A stretch of 64,000 nucleotides of DNA from Lentisphaerota bacterium (GTDB taxonomy: Bacteria; Verrucomicrobiota; Lentisphaeria; Victivallales; Victivallaceae). Shown one piece after another: positions 1 through 8,781 of the stretch. The DNA is taken from assembly GCA_015061815.1 (NCBI GenBank), contig SUVW01000004.1, forward strand, positions 1-64,000, read 5' to 3'. Under the pieces are notes generated by a model. It searched no databases and was not told where the DNA came from. It was given only the letters and a program-made list of their open reading frames with translations. The position numbers and the translations under genes are program-made. Positions within the stretch are counted from its first letter, which is position 1; every line of letters begins with the position of its first letter.

Positions 1-69
1 TGACGATGCTGAAATATCTGCCAAAAATCCAATATCACCTCCGCACATCACAACCGTATCTTTTACCAT
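1..69 (-). CDS. possible 5' end of a gene leaving the left edge
   Basis: The minus strand is open from an ATG at 69 to the window edge for 23 codons, beginning MVKDTVVMCGGD. A competing reading is a TTG start at 32 (MDFWQIFQHR), which has a strong Shine-Dalgarno GGAGGTGA at 35-42 with ideal spacing. Both are too short to identify. A gene here would diverge from the antiporter at 215. The Shine-Dalgarno makes some start plausible, but the frame is undecided. Confidence 0.25.
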   Translation of the reverse strand, partial: MVKDTVVMCGGDIGFLADISASS

Positions 70-182
70 CCGTCTTTTTCAGCAAACTCTTTTTTACAGA
101 ACTTTTGTCAAAGATCAATCTCTGAAAGAGCCGGACCGGAACAAAAGAAGCTTTTTTCAATAACAGCAGCAGAAACATACTG

Positions 183-211
183 TTGCCAGACAAAATAAAA
201 GGATTTATAAT
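183..211 (+). promoter_or_regulatory. sigma70-type promoter of the antiporter
   Basis: TTGCCA at 183-188, a 17-bp spacer and a perfect TATAAT at 206-211. The -10 lies only 3 bp before the annotated ATG at 215, so a transcript from here would begin at or just after the start codon. That implies a leaderless message, a different start codon or a fortuitous match. Confidence 0.5.
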
Positions 212-214
212 ATT

Positions 215-2377
215 ATGTTGAATTTCAATCTTTCCATAGCCCAGCAAATTGCAGTTCTGGCTCTGCAGTTGGGCGTAATAATCTTTGCCGCCCGCTGGTG
301 CGGTGATTTGGCCAAAAAAGCCAAAATGCCCTCCGTTTTAGGAGAATTACTGGCCGGTATCATCATCGGCCCATGTCTTCTGGGAAAAATCCCGCTGCCG
401 TTTCACGGCATGGAACACGGACTTTTCGGATTTACCGATAAAGTGGTGATTTCCGGAGATAATATTATTGGAGAAGCGATCATCAGCAACATATCGTTTC
501 AATCTTATTACTCTTCTCTTTATGCGTTTGCCACAGTCGGTTCGATCATGCTGTTGTTTATTTCCGGCATGGAAACTGACTTACGGATGTTCATCCGCTA
601 CTCTCTGACCGGAACTCTGGTCGGTATCGGCGGAGTTATATTATCGTTTGCCTTCGGCATGGGAGTCGGCATATTCATCCTTGATCTGCCGGCAATGCAT
701 CCATGTTCTCTCTTTCTGGGGATACTCTGTACTGCCACCAGCGTGGGCATCACGGCCAGAATTCTTTCTGAACAGAAAAAAATTGATACTCCGGAAGGAG
801 TCACCACACTGGCAGCCGCTGTTATTGATGACGTACTTGGCATCATCTGTCTGGCAGTAGTCACCGGTATCGTTGCATCGACCGGCAAGGGAACCGACTG
901 GGGAAGCATCGGATGGCTGTCACTCAAATGTGTCGGATTTTATCTGGCCGCAAGTGCCATCGGGCTGCTGATCGCCGGACAAACGGCAAAATGGTTAAAA
1001 AAATACCAGACAGCAACGGTTTACGCCGCGCTGACCTTCGGACTTGCTCTGCTGGTTTCCGGATTATTTGAACAACAGGGATTGGCGATGATCATCGGAG
1101 CGTATGTAACCGGTTTGAGTTTATCCAAAACGGATATCGCCTTTGCCGTACAACGTGCCCTGCAGCCGCTTTACAACTTCCTGGTGCCGGTATTTTTTGT
1201 CATCATGGGTATGCTGGTGGATATAAGTGCGTTTCTGAAGCCGGAAGTACTGAAAATAGGTTTGCTCTATTCTCTGCTGGCGATCGTGGCCAAAGTTCTG
1301 GGCTGCGCCATTCCGGCTCTGTTTATGAACTTCAATACCATCGGAGCATTGCGCATCGGGTGCGGAATGATCCCGCGCGGCGAAGTTGCTTTGATCATTG
1401 CCGGTATCGGTATGACAACGTTGTATGACGGCGAACCGGTACTCAATGCCGATCTCTTTGGCGTGGCGATTATCATGACATTGGTAACCACGATGATTTC
1501 TCCCCCGATATTGAGCTGGATACTGAACTTCAAAGGCAAAGGTGTCCGCCGGGAGGAAAAAGATATGCAGGTGCTTCACACTCCATTCTCATTCAACTCT
1601 CCGATACTGACCGAATTCATCCTGCGTCACCTGATCGACAACCTGGCCAAAGAGGGTTACATGTTCTCGCAGCTGGATAAAGAAAGCGGTGTCATGCAGA
1701 TAAGGAAGGATAATCTTTCATTTGCACTGACGGTTTCCGGACAGAATATAACCTTTGAATCCAATCCGGATGAAGTACCATTTATCAAAACCCTGATGTT
1801 TGAAACGATCATCGCACTGCATCTGGAAATGGAAGATTTGAAAAAACTTGCACAACCGGAGGATTTGCGCCAGGATTTCTTTAAAGAAGATAACACTGCC
1901 GCTCCGGAAGCAGCCCACAATCACCGCAACAGCATTTTGAAAACGTTCAGGCGTGATGCGATCATAATGGAACTGCAAAGCAGCGACAAAGCAGGGATAT
2001 TCATGGAATTGATAAATCTTCTGGCTAAAAACGGGGCTGTTGCCGATATTCAGGAGTGCTTCGATGCAGTAATGGAACGGGAATCCATTGTTTCCACCTG
2101 CTTGCAGAACGGAATTGCCATGCCGCATTGCCGCAGTAAATCTGTGAACAGACCGGCACTGGCAATCGGTTTCAAGCACGAAGGCTGCTGTTTTGATTCC
2201 CTTGATGGCAAACCGACCAGAATATTTGTATTGTGTGTAAGTCCTACAGATTTCCGCAATCCGCATATTGAAGCATTGGCGACAGTAGGAACAATTCTCA
2301 ATTCTCCGGAAAATATCCGGGATTTGCTGAATTCGACCACGCCGGGTGAAGTATATCAGATTTTCCAGCGTCAATAA
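215..2377 (+). CDS. CPA2-type cation/proton antiporter with C-terminal PTS EIIA domain
   Basis: A 720-residue inner-membrane protein. Residues about 10-440 are strongly hydrophobic with the CPA2 Na+/H+ exchanger pattern (PSVLGELLAGIIIGP near the N-terminus, DDVLG in mid-membrane). A hydrophilic linker leads to a PTS EIIA type 2 (fructose/nitrogen) domain at about 579-720. It holds the phosphorylatable histidine in GIAMPHCRS (about His638). Known family role: exchange of Na+ or K+ for protons. Inferred: the EIIA domain lets PTS phosphorylation state gate ion exchange. The start is ATG at 215, with AAAGGA 12 bp upstream (long spacing). Glutamine synthetase follows on the same strand after about 70 bp, which may link nitrogen-type PTS signalling to nitrogen assimilation. 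Confidence 0.88.
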   Translation: MLNFNLSIAQQIAVLALQLGVIIFAARWCGDLAKKAKMPSVLGELLAGIIIGPCLLGKIPLPFHGMEHGLFGFTDKVVISGDNIIGEAIISNISFQSYYSSLYAFATVGSIMLLFISGMETDLRMFIRYSLTGTLVGIGGVILSFAFGMGVGIFILDLPAMHPCSLFLGILCTATSVGITARILSEQKKIDTPEGVTTLAAAVIDDVLGIICLAVVTGIVASTGKGTDWGSIGWLSLKCVGFYLAASAIGLLIAGQTAKWLKKYQTATVYAALTFGLALLVSGLFEQQGLAMIIGAYVTGLSLSKTDIAFAVQRALQPLYNFLVPVFFVIMGMLVDISAFLKPEVLKIGLLYSLLAIVAKVLGCAIPALFMNFNTIGALRIGCGMIPRGEVALIIAGIGMTTLYDGEPVLNADLFGVAIIMTLVTTMISPPILSWILNFKGKGVRREEKDMQVLHTPFSFNSPILTEFILRHLIDNLAKEGYMFSQLDKESGVMQIRKDNLSFALTVSGQNITFESNPDEVPFIKTLMFETIIALHLEMEDLKKLAQPEDLRQDFFKEDNTAAPEAAHNHRNSILKTFRRDAIIMELQSSDKAGIFMELINLLAKNGAVADIQECFDAVMERESIVSTCLQNGIAMPHCRSKSVNRPALAIGFKHEGCCFDSLDGKPTRIFVLCVSPTDFRNPHIEALATVGTILNSPENIRDLLNSTTPGEVYQIFQRQ

Positions 2378-2446
2378 CTTGCCGGACACAAAAAATAACA
2401 TTATATTATAGTGCAGCATACAGTTTTTCAGGAAAGGTCACAACAA

Positions 2447-4585
2447 ATGAGCAACTGCAACCGTACCGATGCGGTAAAAATTATCGCACTGCGCAGCGGC
2501 ACGCCTCCCATGCCGGGGACAGCCGTATCGATGGATGATTTCGGAGAAGATGTTTTCACCCCCGGAGTTATGCAGCAATATCTGCCTAAAGATGTGACCG
2601 ATGCCCTGCTGGAAACCATCCATTTCGGGCGGCCGCTGGATCCGGCTCTGGCCGGAGATGTTGCCCGGGCGATGAAAAGCTGGGCTCTGGAACGGGGAGC
2701 TACTCACTTCACTCACTGGTTTCAGCCGTTGAATGGCGGTACTGCAGAGAAGCATGATGCTTTCCTGGAATTGAGTGACGACGGCAAAGCTCTTATGGAA
2801 TTTTCCGGAAAAAATCTCATCGGGGGAGAAACGGATGCATCCAGTTTCCCCTCCGGAGGATTGCGCTGCACCTTTGAAGCGCGCGGCTATACCGCATGGG
2901 ACCCGACCAGTCCGGCTTTCATCAAACGGCACAGCAACGGAGCGACCCTTTGCATCCCGACTGCATTCTGCAGCTTTACCGGAGAAGCTCTGGATAAAAA
3001 AACGCCGCTGCTGCGTTCCATTCAGAGCTTGAACCGGTCGACGACCAGATTGATGAAGTGCTTCAAACTGCCGGAAGCCCGGGTCATGGTCACTCTCGGC
3101 GCAGAACAGGAGTACTTTCTCATCGATAAACTTTTCTATCTGCAGCGTCCGGATCTGATGCAGACCGGCAGAACTCTTTTCGGGGCTCCGCCGCCGAAGC
3201 ATCAGCAGATGGAAGATCACTACTTCGGTTCGATCAAACCACGTATACTGGCATTTATGACCGAAGTGGAAAAAGAGTTGTGGAAGCTCGGTATTCCGGC
3301 CAAAACCCGCCATAACGAAGCTGCTCCGGCCCAATTTGAGATCGCTCCGCGTTTCGAGGAACTGAATCTGGCCGTCGATCACAACATGTTGATCATGGAA
3401 GTATTGCGGGTGGTGGCAGACCGTCACGATCTGGTCTGTCTGATGCATGAAAAACCATTTTTCGGCGTCAACGGTTCGGGGAAACACTGCAACTGGTCAA
3501 TCGATTACGGCGATTTAAGTCTGCTCAAACCCGGCAGCGACCCCCATCGCAATGCGATTTTCCTTACCGCATTGTGTGCGGTCATCCGGGCGGTAGACCT
3601 GCACAGCGACATGCTGCGTGCCGTAACCGCCGGAGCCGGGAATGATCACCGGTTGGGAGCAAACGAAGCTCCTCCGGCAATCATATCTGTCTTCCTCGGC
3701 GACCAGTTGACCGAAGTTATTGAACAAATCGAAACCGGCAGTGTCACCGGTTCAAAATGCCGCCCCGGAGCGTTGAAGATCGGAGCCGACATGCTGCCGC
3801 CGCTGCCCAGAGATGCCACCGACCGCAATCGTACCAGTCCGTTTGCTTTCACCGGTAATAAATTTGAATTCCGCGCTCCGGGATCAGGTCAATCCTGTTC
3901 AGCAGTGAATATGGTTCTCAATACCATCGTTGCTGAATCTTTTGACTTTATTTCGGAACAGCTGGAAAAGCTCGGAGAAGCCGACTTCAATGACGGTTTG
4001 CAAAAGATCCTTCAGCAGATAATCCGCAAGCACAAACGGGTGATATTCAATGGTGACAACTACAGCAAAGGATGGGTGATCGAAGCTGAAAAGCGGGGTT
4101 TGCCCAATCTGCGCAGTACGCTTGAGGCCATTGAACCGCTGCGCACTCCGGCCAATCAGGAATTGATGATCAGATATGGTGTGCTTTCCAAATCAGAACT
4201 TGATTCCCGTTACGAAATTTCTCTGGAAGAGTATCTGCGGAAGCTGCGCATCGAAGCAGGAATCGCTCTGGAAATCGCCAGAAGCATGATAAATCCGGTG
4301 GCAGTCGATGAATTCAACCGGCTCTGTTCCACCTTGAATCAGGCCGTGCGTTCCGGTGCCGGACATGGCATAACTGCCCTGAAAAGCAGTGCCGACCGTT
4401 TGGGACTTTCATTGGATGAATTGAATGCGGCCAGTGATGAATTGAAAATTGCCATCTGCGGCGAACCGGCAGAAATCCTCGCCGCATTGGAAAGAGTCCG
4501 GCGCGCCGTTGATTCTCTGGAATATCAGGTGGATGATGCCCGCTGGCCGCTGCCGAAATACCGGGAAATGCTATTTATCTACTGA
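2447..4585 (+). CDS. glnN: type III glutamine synthetase
   Basis: A 712-residue cytoplasmic ATP-dependent enzyme forming glutamine from glutamate and ammonia. Its length fits the GSIII family (about 700-730) rather than GSI or GSII. Visible family blocks are HNEAAPAQFEIAP, GVNGSGKHCNWS, AGAGNDHRLGANEAPPAI and RTSPFAFTGNKFEFR, with a long C-terminal helical extension. The frame opens at a GTG at 2411, but the ATG at 2447 has GGAAAGG ending 9 bp before it and gives the natural start MSNCNRTD. No inverted repeat that looks like a terminator lies between this gene and the antiporter, so co-transcription is possible. The identification is firm; the start is inferred. Confidence 0.93.
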   Translation: MSNCNRTDAVKIIALRSGTPPMPGTAVSMDDFGEDVFTPGVMQQYLPKDVTDALLETIHFGRPLDPALAGDVARAMKSWALERGATHFTHWFQPLNGGTAEKHDAFLELSDDGKALMEFSGKNLIGGETDASSFPSGGLRCTFEARGYTAWDPTSPAFIKRHSNGATLCIPTAFCSFTGEALDKKTPLLRSIQSLNRSTTRLMKCFKLPEARVMVTLGAEQEYFLIDKLFYLQRPDLMQTGRTLFGAPPPKHQQMEDHYFGSIKPRILAFMTEVEKELWKLGIPAKTRHNEAAPAQFEIAPRFEELNLAVDHNMLIMEVLRVVADRHDLVCLMHEKPFFGVNGSGKHCNWSIDYGDLSLLKPGSDPHRNAIFLTALCAVIRAVDLHSDMLRAVTAGAGNDHRLGANEAPPAIISVFLGDQLTEVIEQIETGSVTGSKCRPGALKIGADMLPPLPRDATDRNRTSPFAFTGNKFEFRAPGSGQSCSAVNMVLNTIVAESFDFISEQLEKLGEADFNDGLQKILQQIIRKHKRVIFNGDNYSKGWVIEAEKRGLPNLRSTLEAIEPLRTPANQELMIRYGVLSKSELDSRYEISLEEYLRKLRIEAGIALEIARSMINPVAVDEFNRLCSTLNQAVRSGAGHGITALKSSADRLGLSLDELNAASDELKIAICGEPAEILAALERVRRAVDSLEYQVDDARWPLPKYREMLFIY

Positions 4586-4620
4586 TTTCTGTGATAATTT
4601 CCGCCCGGCAATTAACGGTT

Positions 4621-5577
4621 TTACTTCAAGGCCAGCATTTCACATGTCCGCCAGAAACGGATGATCGAACGGTAACCTTCCGTGCCGCATCCGGGCCAGG
4701 GGCCGGTTTCAAAATTGATCGTCCCGGAATATCCATTGCGGTGCATCGCGCGAATGACCGCAAAGAAATCGATCGTGCCAAATCCGGGAGCCAGGTGTTC
4801 ATCATCCGGAAATGAACGGAAATATTTACAGTTGCCATGATCGGTTTTCATTCCGTGATTGTCATGTATGTGCGTGGCTAGCAAATGATTTCCAAGCACA
4901 TCCAGATAACTTACCGGATCGGTCCCGCAACACCAGGCATGCCCGGTATCCAGACAAAAACCGATCCCTTCTGAATCGGCAGAATCAATCAACGACGGCA
5001 AACTTTCCAATCCGCCCAACGGTTCAAAGCGGTCAACATTTTCCAATGCGATCGCTGTGCGGCAGGATTTGGCGTATTCACCGGCTTCGTGCAGATTTTC
5101 CGCACAAAGATGCAAAAGAGAAGTAAAACCGATGCGGCCGGATTCTTTTTCAAAGACTTCGATCAATTCTTCTGCTGAAGAAAGTTTACCCAGTGCCCGT
5201 CCAGGATGAAACACCAGAACCGGACTTCCAAGTTTCACTGCCACATCCACCTGCCGTTTAAGGTTTTCTGTCACCTCACGCTGGGAATCTCCGCCCGGGG
5301 CAAAACATGCCGCAACCGTGTGATGCTGTGAGACCGGCATCCCCTCTGCACGTAAAATTTCACCTATCCGTCCAGCTTCTTTATCAAGATCAAAATCAGC
5401 CTTTTCCACCTCCGTATACCCGGAGAGCATAACCTCTTTCACTCCGGCTCTTTGCAGAGTTTCCAAATCTTTGCGCCATTCGGCATCCGGCACTCTGGTG
5501 ATCCTTTCCCCGTCCCATGCAAGTGTTGTCAGAGGAAAGGAAAAGCGCGAATGGGCGGCACGGTCTGTTTTTTTCAT
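4621..5577 (-). CDS. sugar phosphate isomerase/epimerase (AP endonuclease 2 family)
   Basis: A 318-residue TIM-barrel protein of the xylose isomerase-like family. Metal-site motifs are in order: ENVDR mid-protein, CLDTGHA, THIHDN with DEHLAPGFGTIDF, and a late FETGP. Members isomerise or epimerise sugars, inositols or keto-sugars; the substrate cannot be read here. The start at 5577 has AAGGTG about 7 bp upstream, while an upstream in-frame ATG at 5604 has no such site. The gene diverges from the LacI-type regulator and shares a promoter half-site with the distant glycan operon, so a role in that catabolic route is likely. It has no signal peptide and should be cytoplasmic. Confidence 0.85.
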   Translation of the reverse strand: MKKTDRAAHSRFSFPLTTLAWDGERITRVPDAEWRKDLETLQRAGVKEVMLSGYTEVEKADFDLDKEAGRIGEILRAEGMPVSQHHTVAACFAPGGDSQREVTENLKRQVDVAVKLGSPVLVFHPGRALGKLSSAEELIEVFEKESGRIGFTSLLHLCAENLHEAGEYAKSCRTAIALENVDRFEPLGGLESLPSLIDSADSEGIGFCLDTGHAWCCGTDPVSYLDVLGNHLLATHIHDNHGMKTDHGNCKYFRSFPDDEHLAPGFGTIDFFAVIRAMHRNGYSGTINFETGPWPGCGTEGYRSIIRFWRTCEMLALK

Positions 5578-5614
5578 ATCATTCACCTTGCTTCCGGACA
5601 ACATACAACTCTTC

Positions 5615-5647
5615 AGTTACTATATTACCCGGCGGCAATAAATGCAA
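5615..5647 (-). promoter_or_regulatory. isomerase promoter with operator half-site
   Basis: On the minus strand TTGCAT (5647-5642), 17 bp, TATAGT (5624-5619). The 9-mer ATAGTAACT (5623-5615) overlaps the -10. It is identical to one arm of the 20-bp palindrome at 17693-17712 next to the promoter of the glycan operon. Confidence 0.5.
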
Positions 5648-5685
5648 ACTGAGGTGGAAAAAAAGTGAAAAAATTTATACAACTA

Positions 5686-5715
5686 TTGGCATTTTTGCTC
5701 AACCGGTGCTATCTT
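5686..5715 (+). promoter_or_regulatory. candidate promoter of the LacI-type regulator
   Basis: TTGGCA (5686-5691), 18 bp, TATCTT (5710-5715), ending 95 bp before the regulator start. The spacer contains CAACCGGTGC. The match is moderate and inferred from consensus only. Confidence 0.35.
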
Positions 5716-5810
5716 TTATGATACCGCTTCCGGCAAAGGGGATTTACCGATATCATCCCGTTTTACCCCGGAACAATATCGTAAAGACAACAGATAATCA
5801 CGGAGAAAAA

Positions 5811-6854
5811 ATGAACATCAAAGAGGTTGCCAAACTTGCCGGAGTATCTGTTGCTTCCGTGTCCAGAGCTTTTCAAATTCCGCCATCTCCACTGATTTCC
5901 GTCCGTCAACGGGAAAGAATTTTGAAAATTTGCGAGGAACTGCACTACTATCCGGATATCAACTCCCGCCGGATGAATTGCAAACGCTCCAACTGCATAA
6001 CATTGCTTTCCCGGCATATCAGCTGCGAACAGACCATCGGTACCAGCATGCGGCACTTTGACCACAATTTTGCCTCCATCACAATGGGAATCCAGCGGGT
6101 TCTGGCAGATTGCGGCAAAAGTTTGCAGCTGATGCCGGTAACGGATGAATTTCTGCGGGAAAGACGCCATCTGACAATGGTCCGTTCCAAAATGACAGAC
6201 GGCATTCTTTTCTGGGGCGCCCTGCAAAATGAAACGTGTGTCATGGAATTGCTCAACGAGGATATCCCGATGCTTCTGCTCACGACTTCTGTATCCGGGG
6301 TCTCCTGTCCTCAAGTTACCGCTGACGAATATGAGGGCATGCGGCAAGTTGTCCGCTGTGTTCTGAAAAAAGGTCATCGCTGCATCGCCATTCTGCCGTC
6401 TCCGGAAGTTGGTTCTTCGGGAGAGAAACGCGCCAGAGCAGTCCGCGATGAACTTGATGCTGCCGGGGTAACTCCATGTTACATTGCACCGGAAGCAGGT
6501 TTTGACTACCAGTGCGGTTGGCGGATGGGGCGGAAAATTTTGCAGGAAGCTCCCGGAGTCACCTGTGTGATCGCTCCGAATGACATGGCTGCCTGGGGCT
6601 GTATCGCCGCCTTCCGGGAAAAAGGAGTCCGGGTACCGGAAGATATTTCCATCACCGGAGCGGACGGCATATTCACTCCGGATACCATGCGGCTGACCTC
6701 CTTTTATCTGCCATCTTATGAGATCGGCGAAACCGGTGCCGGACAGCTCGTGCAATGGATCGAATCCGGTATACAGCCGGAGTTGCCGGAAGTTCTGCCG
6801 ACTCCTTTGATCACCGGCAATTCCGTTTGCGATTTAAGAGATCACCAGCAGTGA
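5811..6854 (+). CDS. LacI-family transcriptional regulator
   Basis: A 347-residue protein. The N-terminal helix-turn-helix at about 1-50 begins MNIKEVAKLAGVSVASVSRAF, the classic LacI signature, followed by a periplasmic-binding-protein-like ligand domain to the C-terminus (CVIAPNDMAAWGCIAAFREKGVRVPEDISI is the usual late motif in two parts). The start at 5811 has GGAG 7 bp upstream; the frame extends further upstream without good start signals. It lies between the isomerase and the glycan operon and probably controls both. Its 3' end overlaps the convergent SGNH gene by 44 bp (6811-6854). Confidence 0.92.
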   Translation: MNIKEVAKLAGVSVASVSRAFQIPPSPLISVRQRERILKICEELHYYPDINSRRMNCKRSNCITLLSRHISCEQTIGTSMRHFDHNFASITMGIQRVLADCGKSLQLMPVTDEFLRERRHLTMVRSKMTDGILFWGALQNETCVMELLNEDIPMLLLTTSVSGVSCPQVTADEYEGMRQVVRCVLKKGHRCIAILPSPEVGSSGEKRARAVRDELDAAGVTPCYIAPEAGFDYQCGWRMGRKILQEAPGVTCVIAPNDMAAWGCIAAFREKGVRVPEDISITGADGIFTPDTMRLTSFYLPSYEIGETGAGQLVQWIESGIQPELPEVLPTPLITGNSVCDLRDHQQ

Positions 6855-7530
6855 TCAGGGAAATGACCGTTTCGGCATATCCTCTCATACCGGAATCATC
6901 AGGATGCCAGCGGACTTCCGGAAAGTCTCCGTACCCCCGGCACGCCGGATCTTCAGCCAGATGCCTCACACTGCCGAACGGAATATCTCTTGCCGCACAC
7001 TCTTCCCGGTAAATATCATCTATCCGCTCTGCCCATACCGGATACACGCCATTATCGACCGGACACCACAAACCCACCGCTGCGATCGCCGGACGGGATC
7101 TTATTGCCAGAAGTGGTTCCAGCAATTTTTCACAATAGTTTTTCCGGATGATTTCAGCGGTCTGTTCCGGTCCCTCATGCTCCCCGGTTTGCAAAATGAT
7201 CAGATCCGGTTCGGGAATCACATTTCCCAGGGTTTTCATGGGATCACTGCTGCCGTTTTCCAAAGCCAGCAGTTTGTTTACATTTCCGCGGCAAATCACT
7301 ACCGGGCGTGGGAAAAGCTGTGTTTCCACCCACTTCCCGGTCAAACTGACATAATCCCGTTCCCGGCAGGAAGCAGCCATACCGTATTCGCCATACCAGT
7401 GATAACGCTCACTGATCCCGTGACACGTAATGCTGTTGCCGATGAAAAGCAGTTTAAATGCTCCATCCGGCAATAACAGCGGGGCTCGTTCTTCCGGAGG
7501 GATAAATACCGGATCCTGCCATTTTTTCAT
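6811..7530 (-). CDS. SGNH/GDSL-type hydrolase
   Basis: A 239-residue protein with the nucleophile block FIGNSIT (Ser33) and a late WHPDDSGMRGYA block carrying the catalytic His. Both are typical of SGNH esterases acting on acyl groups of carbohydrates, among other substrates. The usual Asp before the His is replaced by Glu at -4. No signal peptide is evident, so the site of action is probably cytoplasmic. The start at 7530 has a strong AGGAGG 7 bp upstream and overlaps the stop of the glycosidase gene as ATGA. It is the last gene of the eight-gene operon. Deacylation of a glycan breakdown product is inferred from context. Confidence 0.75.
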   Translation of the reverse strand: MKKWQDPVFIPPEERAPLLLPDGAFKLLFIGNSITCHGISERYHWYGEYGMAASCRERDYVSLTGKWVETQLFPRPVVICRGNVNKLLALENGSSDPMKTLGNVIPEPDLIILQTGEHEGPEQTAEIIRKNYCEKLLEPLLAIRSRPAIAAVGLWCPVDNGVYPVWAERIDDIYREECAARDIPFGSVRHLAEDPACRGYGDFPEVRWHPDDSGMRGYAETVISLITAGDLLNRKRNCR

Positions 7531-8768
7531 GCAAACGCCTCCTCCATAAGCAGAAAAAGCAAATTCCAATTTAGAAATCCCGGTCCTGATATCGGAGTTC
7601 CATCTGACGGATCGTAATATTCATGCATGATACCATTACTCCGGAAATCCTTGTCGAGCAGCTGAACCGTATTTTTGGCAAGTTCAGCAGCTTCAGCAGT
7701 AAATCCGTAACGCTTCAATGCGATATAGGTCAGATAATTGGCGATTATCCAAACCGGCCCGAGCCAGTTGCTGGGGTTGCCCCGGGAAACTTTGTCTTCA
7801 TAAAAGCGATCCTCTGCTGCCGACATGGTCCGGATGCCGTAAGGTGTCCGGAATTCAGCCGGATCGGTCATCTTTGCAACGACTTCAGCCGCCTGCTCCG
7901 GAGAAGCGATCCCCGCCGCCAGCGGAAGTACTCCGCAAAAATTGCGTATCCTCAACGGCATCACCTGCCAGAAAGGGGTCAAATAAGTATTCAGCTCTTT
8001 GAAGTAACGGTGACTCCGGAGATTCTGACGGCATTGGACATCGCAGGAGTAATACCACTTATCCCGCCGATCCCAGCAGAAACGGTTCACCGCCTCTGCC
8101 AACCGGGATGATTCCTGCCGGAAATAATCCGCATCCTGACAGCACTGTAATTTTCCGGCAACCTCCGAAGCAGAATTCAACTCCATTACCATCAAAGAGT
8201 TCAGAAAAATATGCGCCGCAGAAAAATCCGGTCTTCCCCACACCGCCGGGTCATCATCGATCCCGATGGCGATATCATTTGCCCACACCAGCAGTGAACT
8301 TGCCTCGTGCCGGTATCTGCTGAAACGGCATTCACACGCCCGACGGATACCCTGCAGCAGATATTCAGCAGTATGTTTTTCCAAAGCACCGTTTTCCCAA
8401 AGCAGTTTCAGAAATTGTGCCTGCACCGGTTTTGCCATATTATTTCCCGGAGCGCCGAGGGAGTCAAACCAGTCGGCATCCTCTGCGGTCATCATTATCG
8501 GCAGACTGCCATCCGGATGCTGAACTGCAAAAAAATTCATCAATGCCCCGCAGGCATGAGTACAAACATCGTTAAAAAGTTTTTTTTCACCGCTTCTGCG
8601 GGCGATCTCAAATAGCGCAACGGCCCCCCAGTAACTGTCCCAGTCCCATAAACTTGCGGAATAAGGACCGCCGGGGTCAAGATAAGGATAAGCTAATTTG
8701 CCGCTTGCCGGACGGAACATCAACTTGCCCTTCAAGCAGGCAAAATCGATCAATGCATCATAACTCAT
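7527..8768 (-). CDS. GH63-like (alpha/alpha)6-barrel glycoside hydrolase
   Basis: A 413-residue protein with clan GH-G features: LWDWDSYWGA near the N-terminus, NDIAIGIDDDPAVWG where GH63 enzymes carry the general-acid Asp, LGPVWIIANYL, and HEYYDPSDG with a candidate base Glu near the C-terminus. Related enzymes are alpha-glucosidases or mannosylglycerate/glucosylglycerate hydrolases. The exact substrate is unknown, and only the catalytic barrel is present. No signal peptide is seen. The start at 8768 follows GGAGG with 5-bp spacing. It is spaced 13 bp from the upstream gene and overlaps the SGNH gene by 4 bp, which indicates translational coupling. Confidence 0.75.
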   Translation of the reverse strand: MSYDALIDFACLKGKLMFRPASGKLAYPYLDPGGPYSASLWDWDSYWGAVALFEIARRSGEKKLFNDVCTHACGALMNFFAVQHPDGSLPIMMTAEDADWFDSLGAPGNNMAKPVQAQFLKLLWENGALEKHTAEYLLQGIRRACECRFSRYRHEASSLLVWANDIAIGIDDDPAVWGRPDFSAAHIFLNSLMVMELNSASEVAGKLQCCQDADYFRQESSRLAEAVNRFCWDRRDKWYYSCDVQCRQNLRSHRYFKELNTYLTPFWQVMPLRIRNFCGVLPLAAGIASPEQAAEVVAKMTDPAEFRTPYGIRTMSAAEDRFYEDKVSRGNPSNWLGPVWIIANYLTYIALKRYGFTAEAAELAKNTVQLLDKDFRSNGIMHEYYDPSDGTPISGPGFLNWNLLFLLMEEAFA

Positions 8769-8781
8769 TTGCACCTCCATA

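Noticed and set aside
5517-5810. Upstream extension of the LacI-type protein by 98 codons
   Set aside because: The extension overlaps the isomerase promoter and start, lacks resemblance to regulators, and the HTH begins exactly at the ATG at 5811 with a good GGAG.
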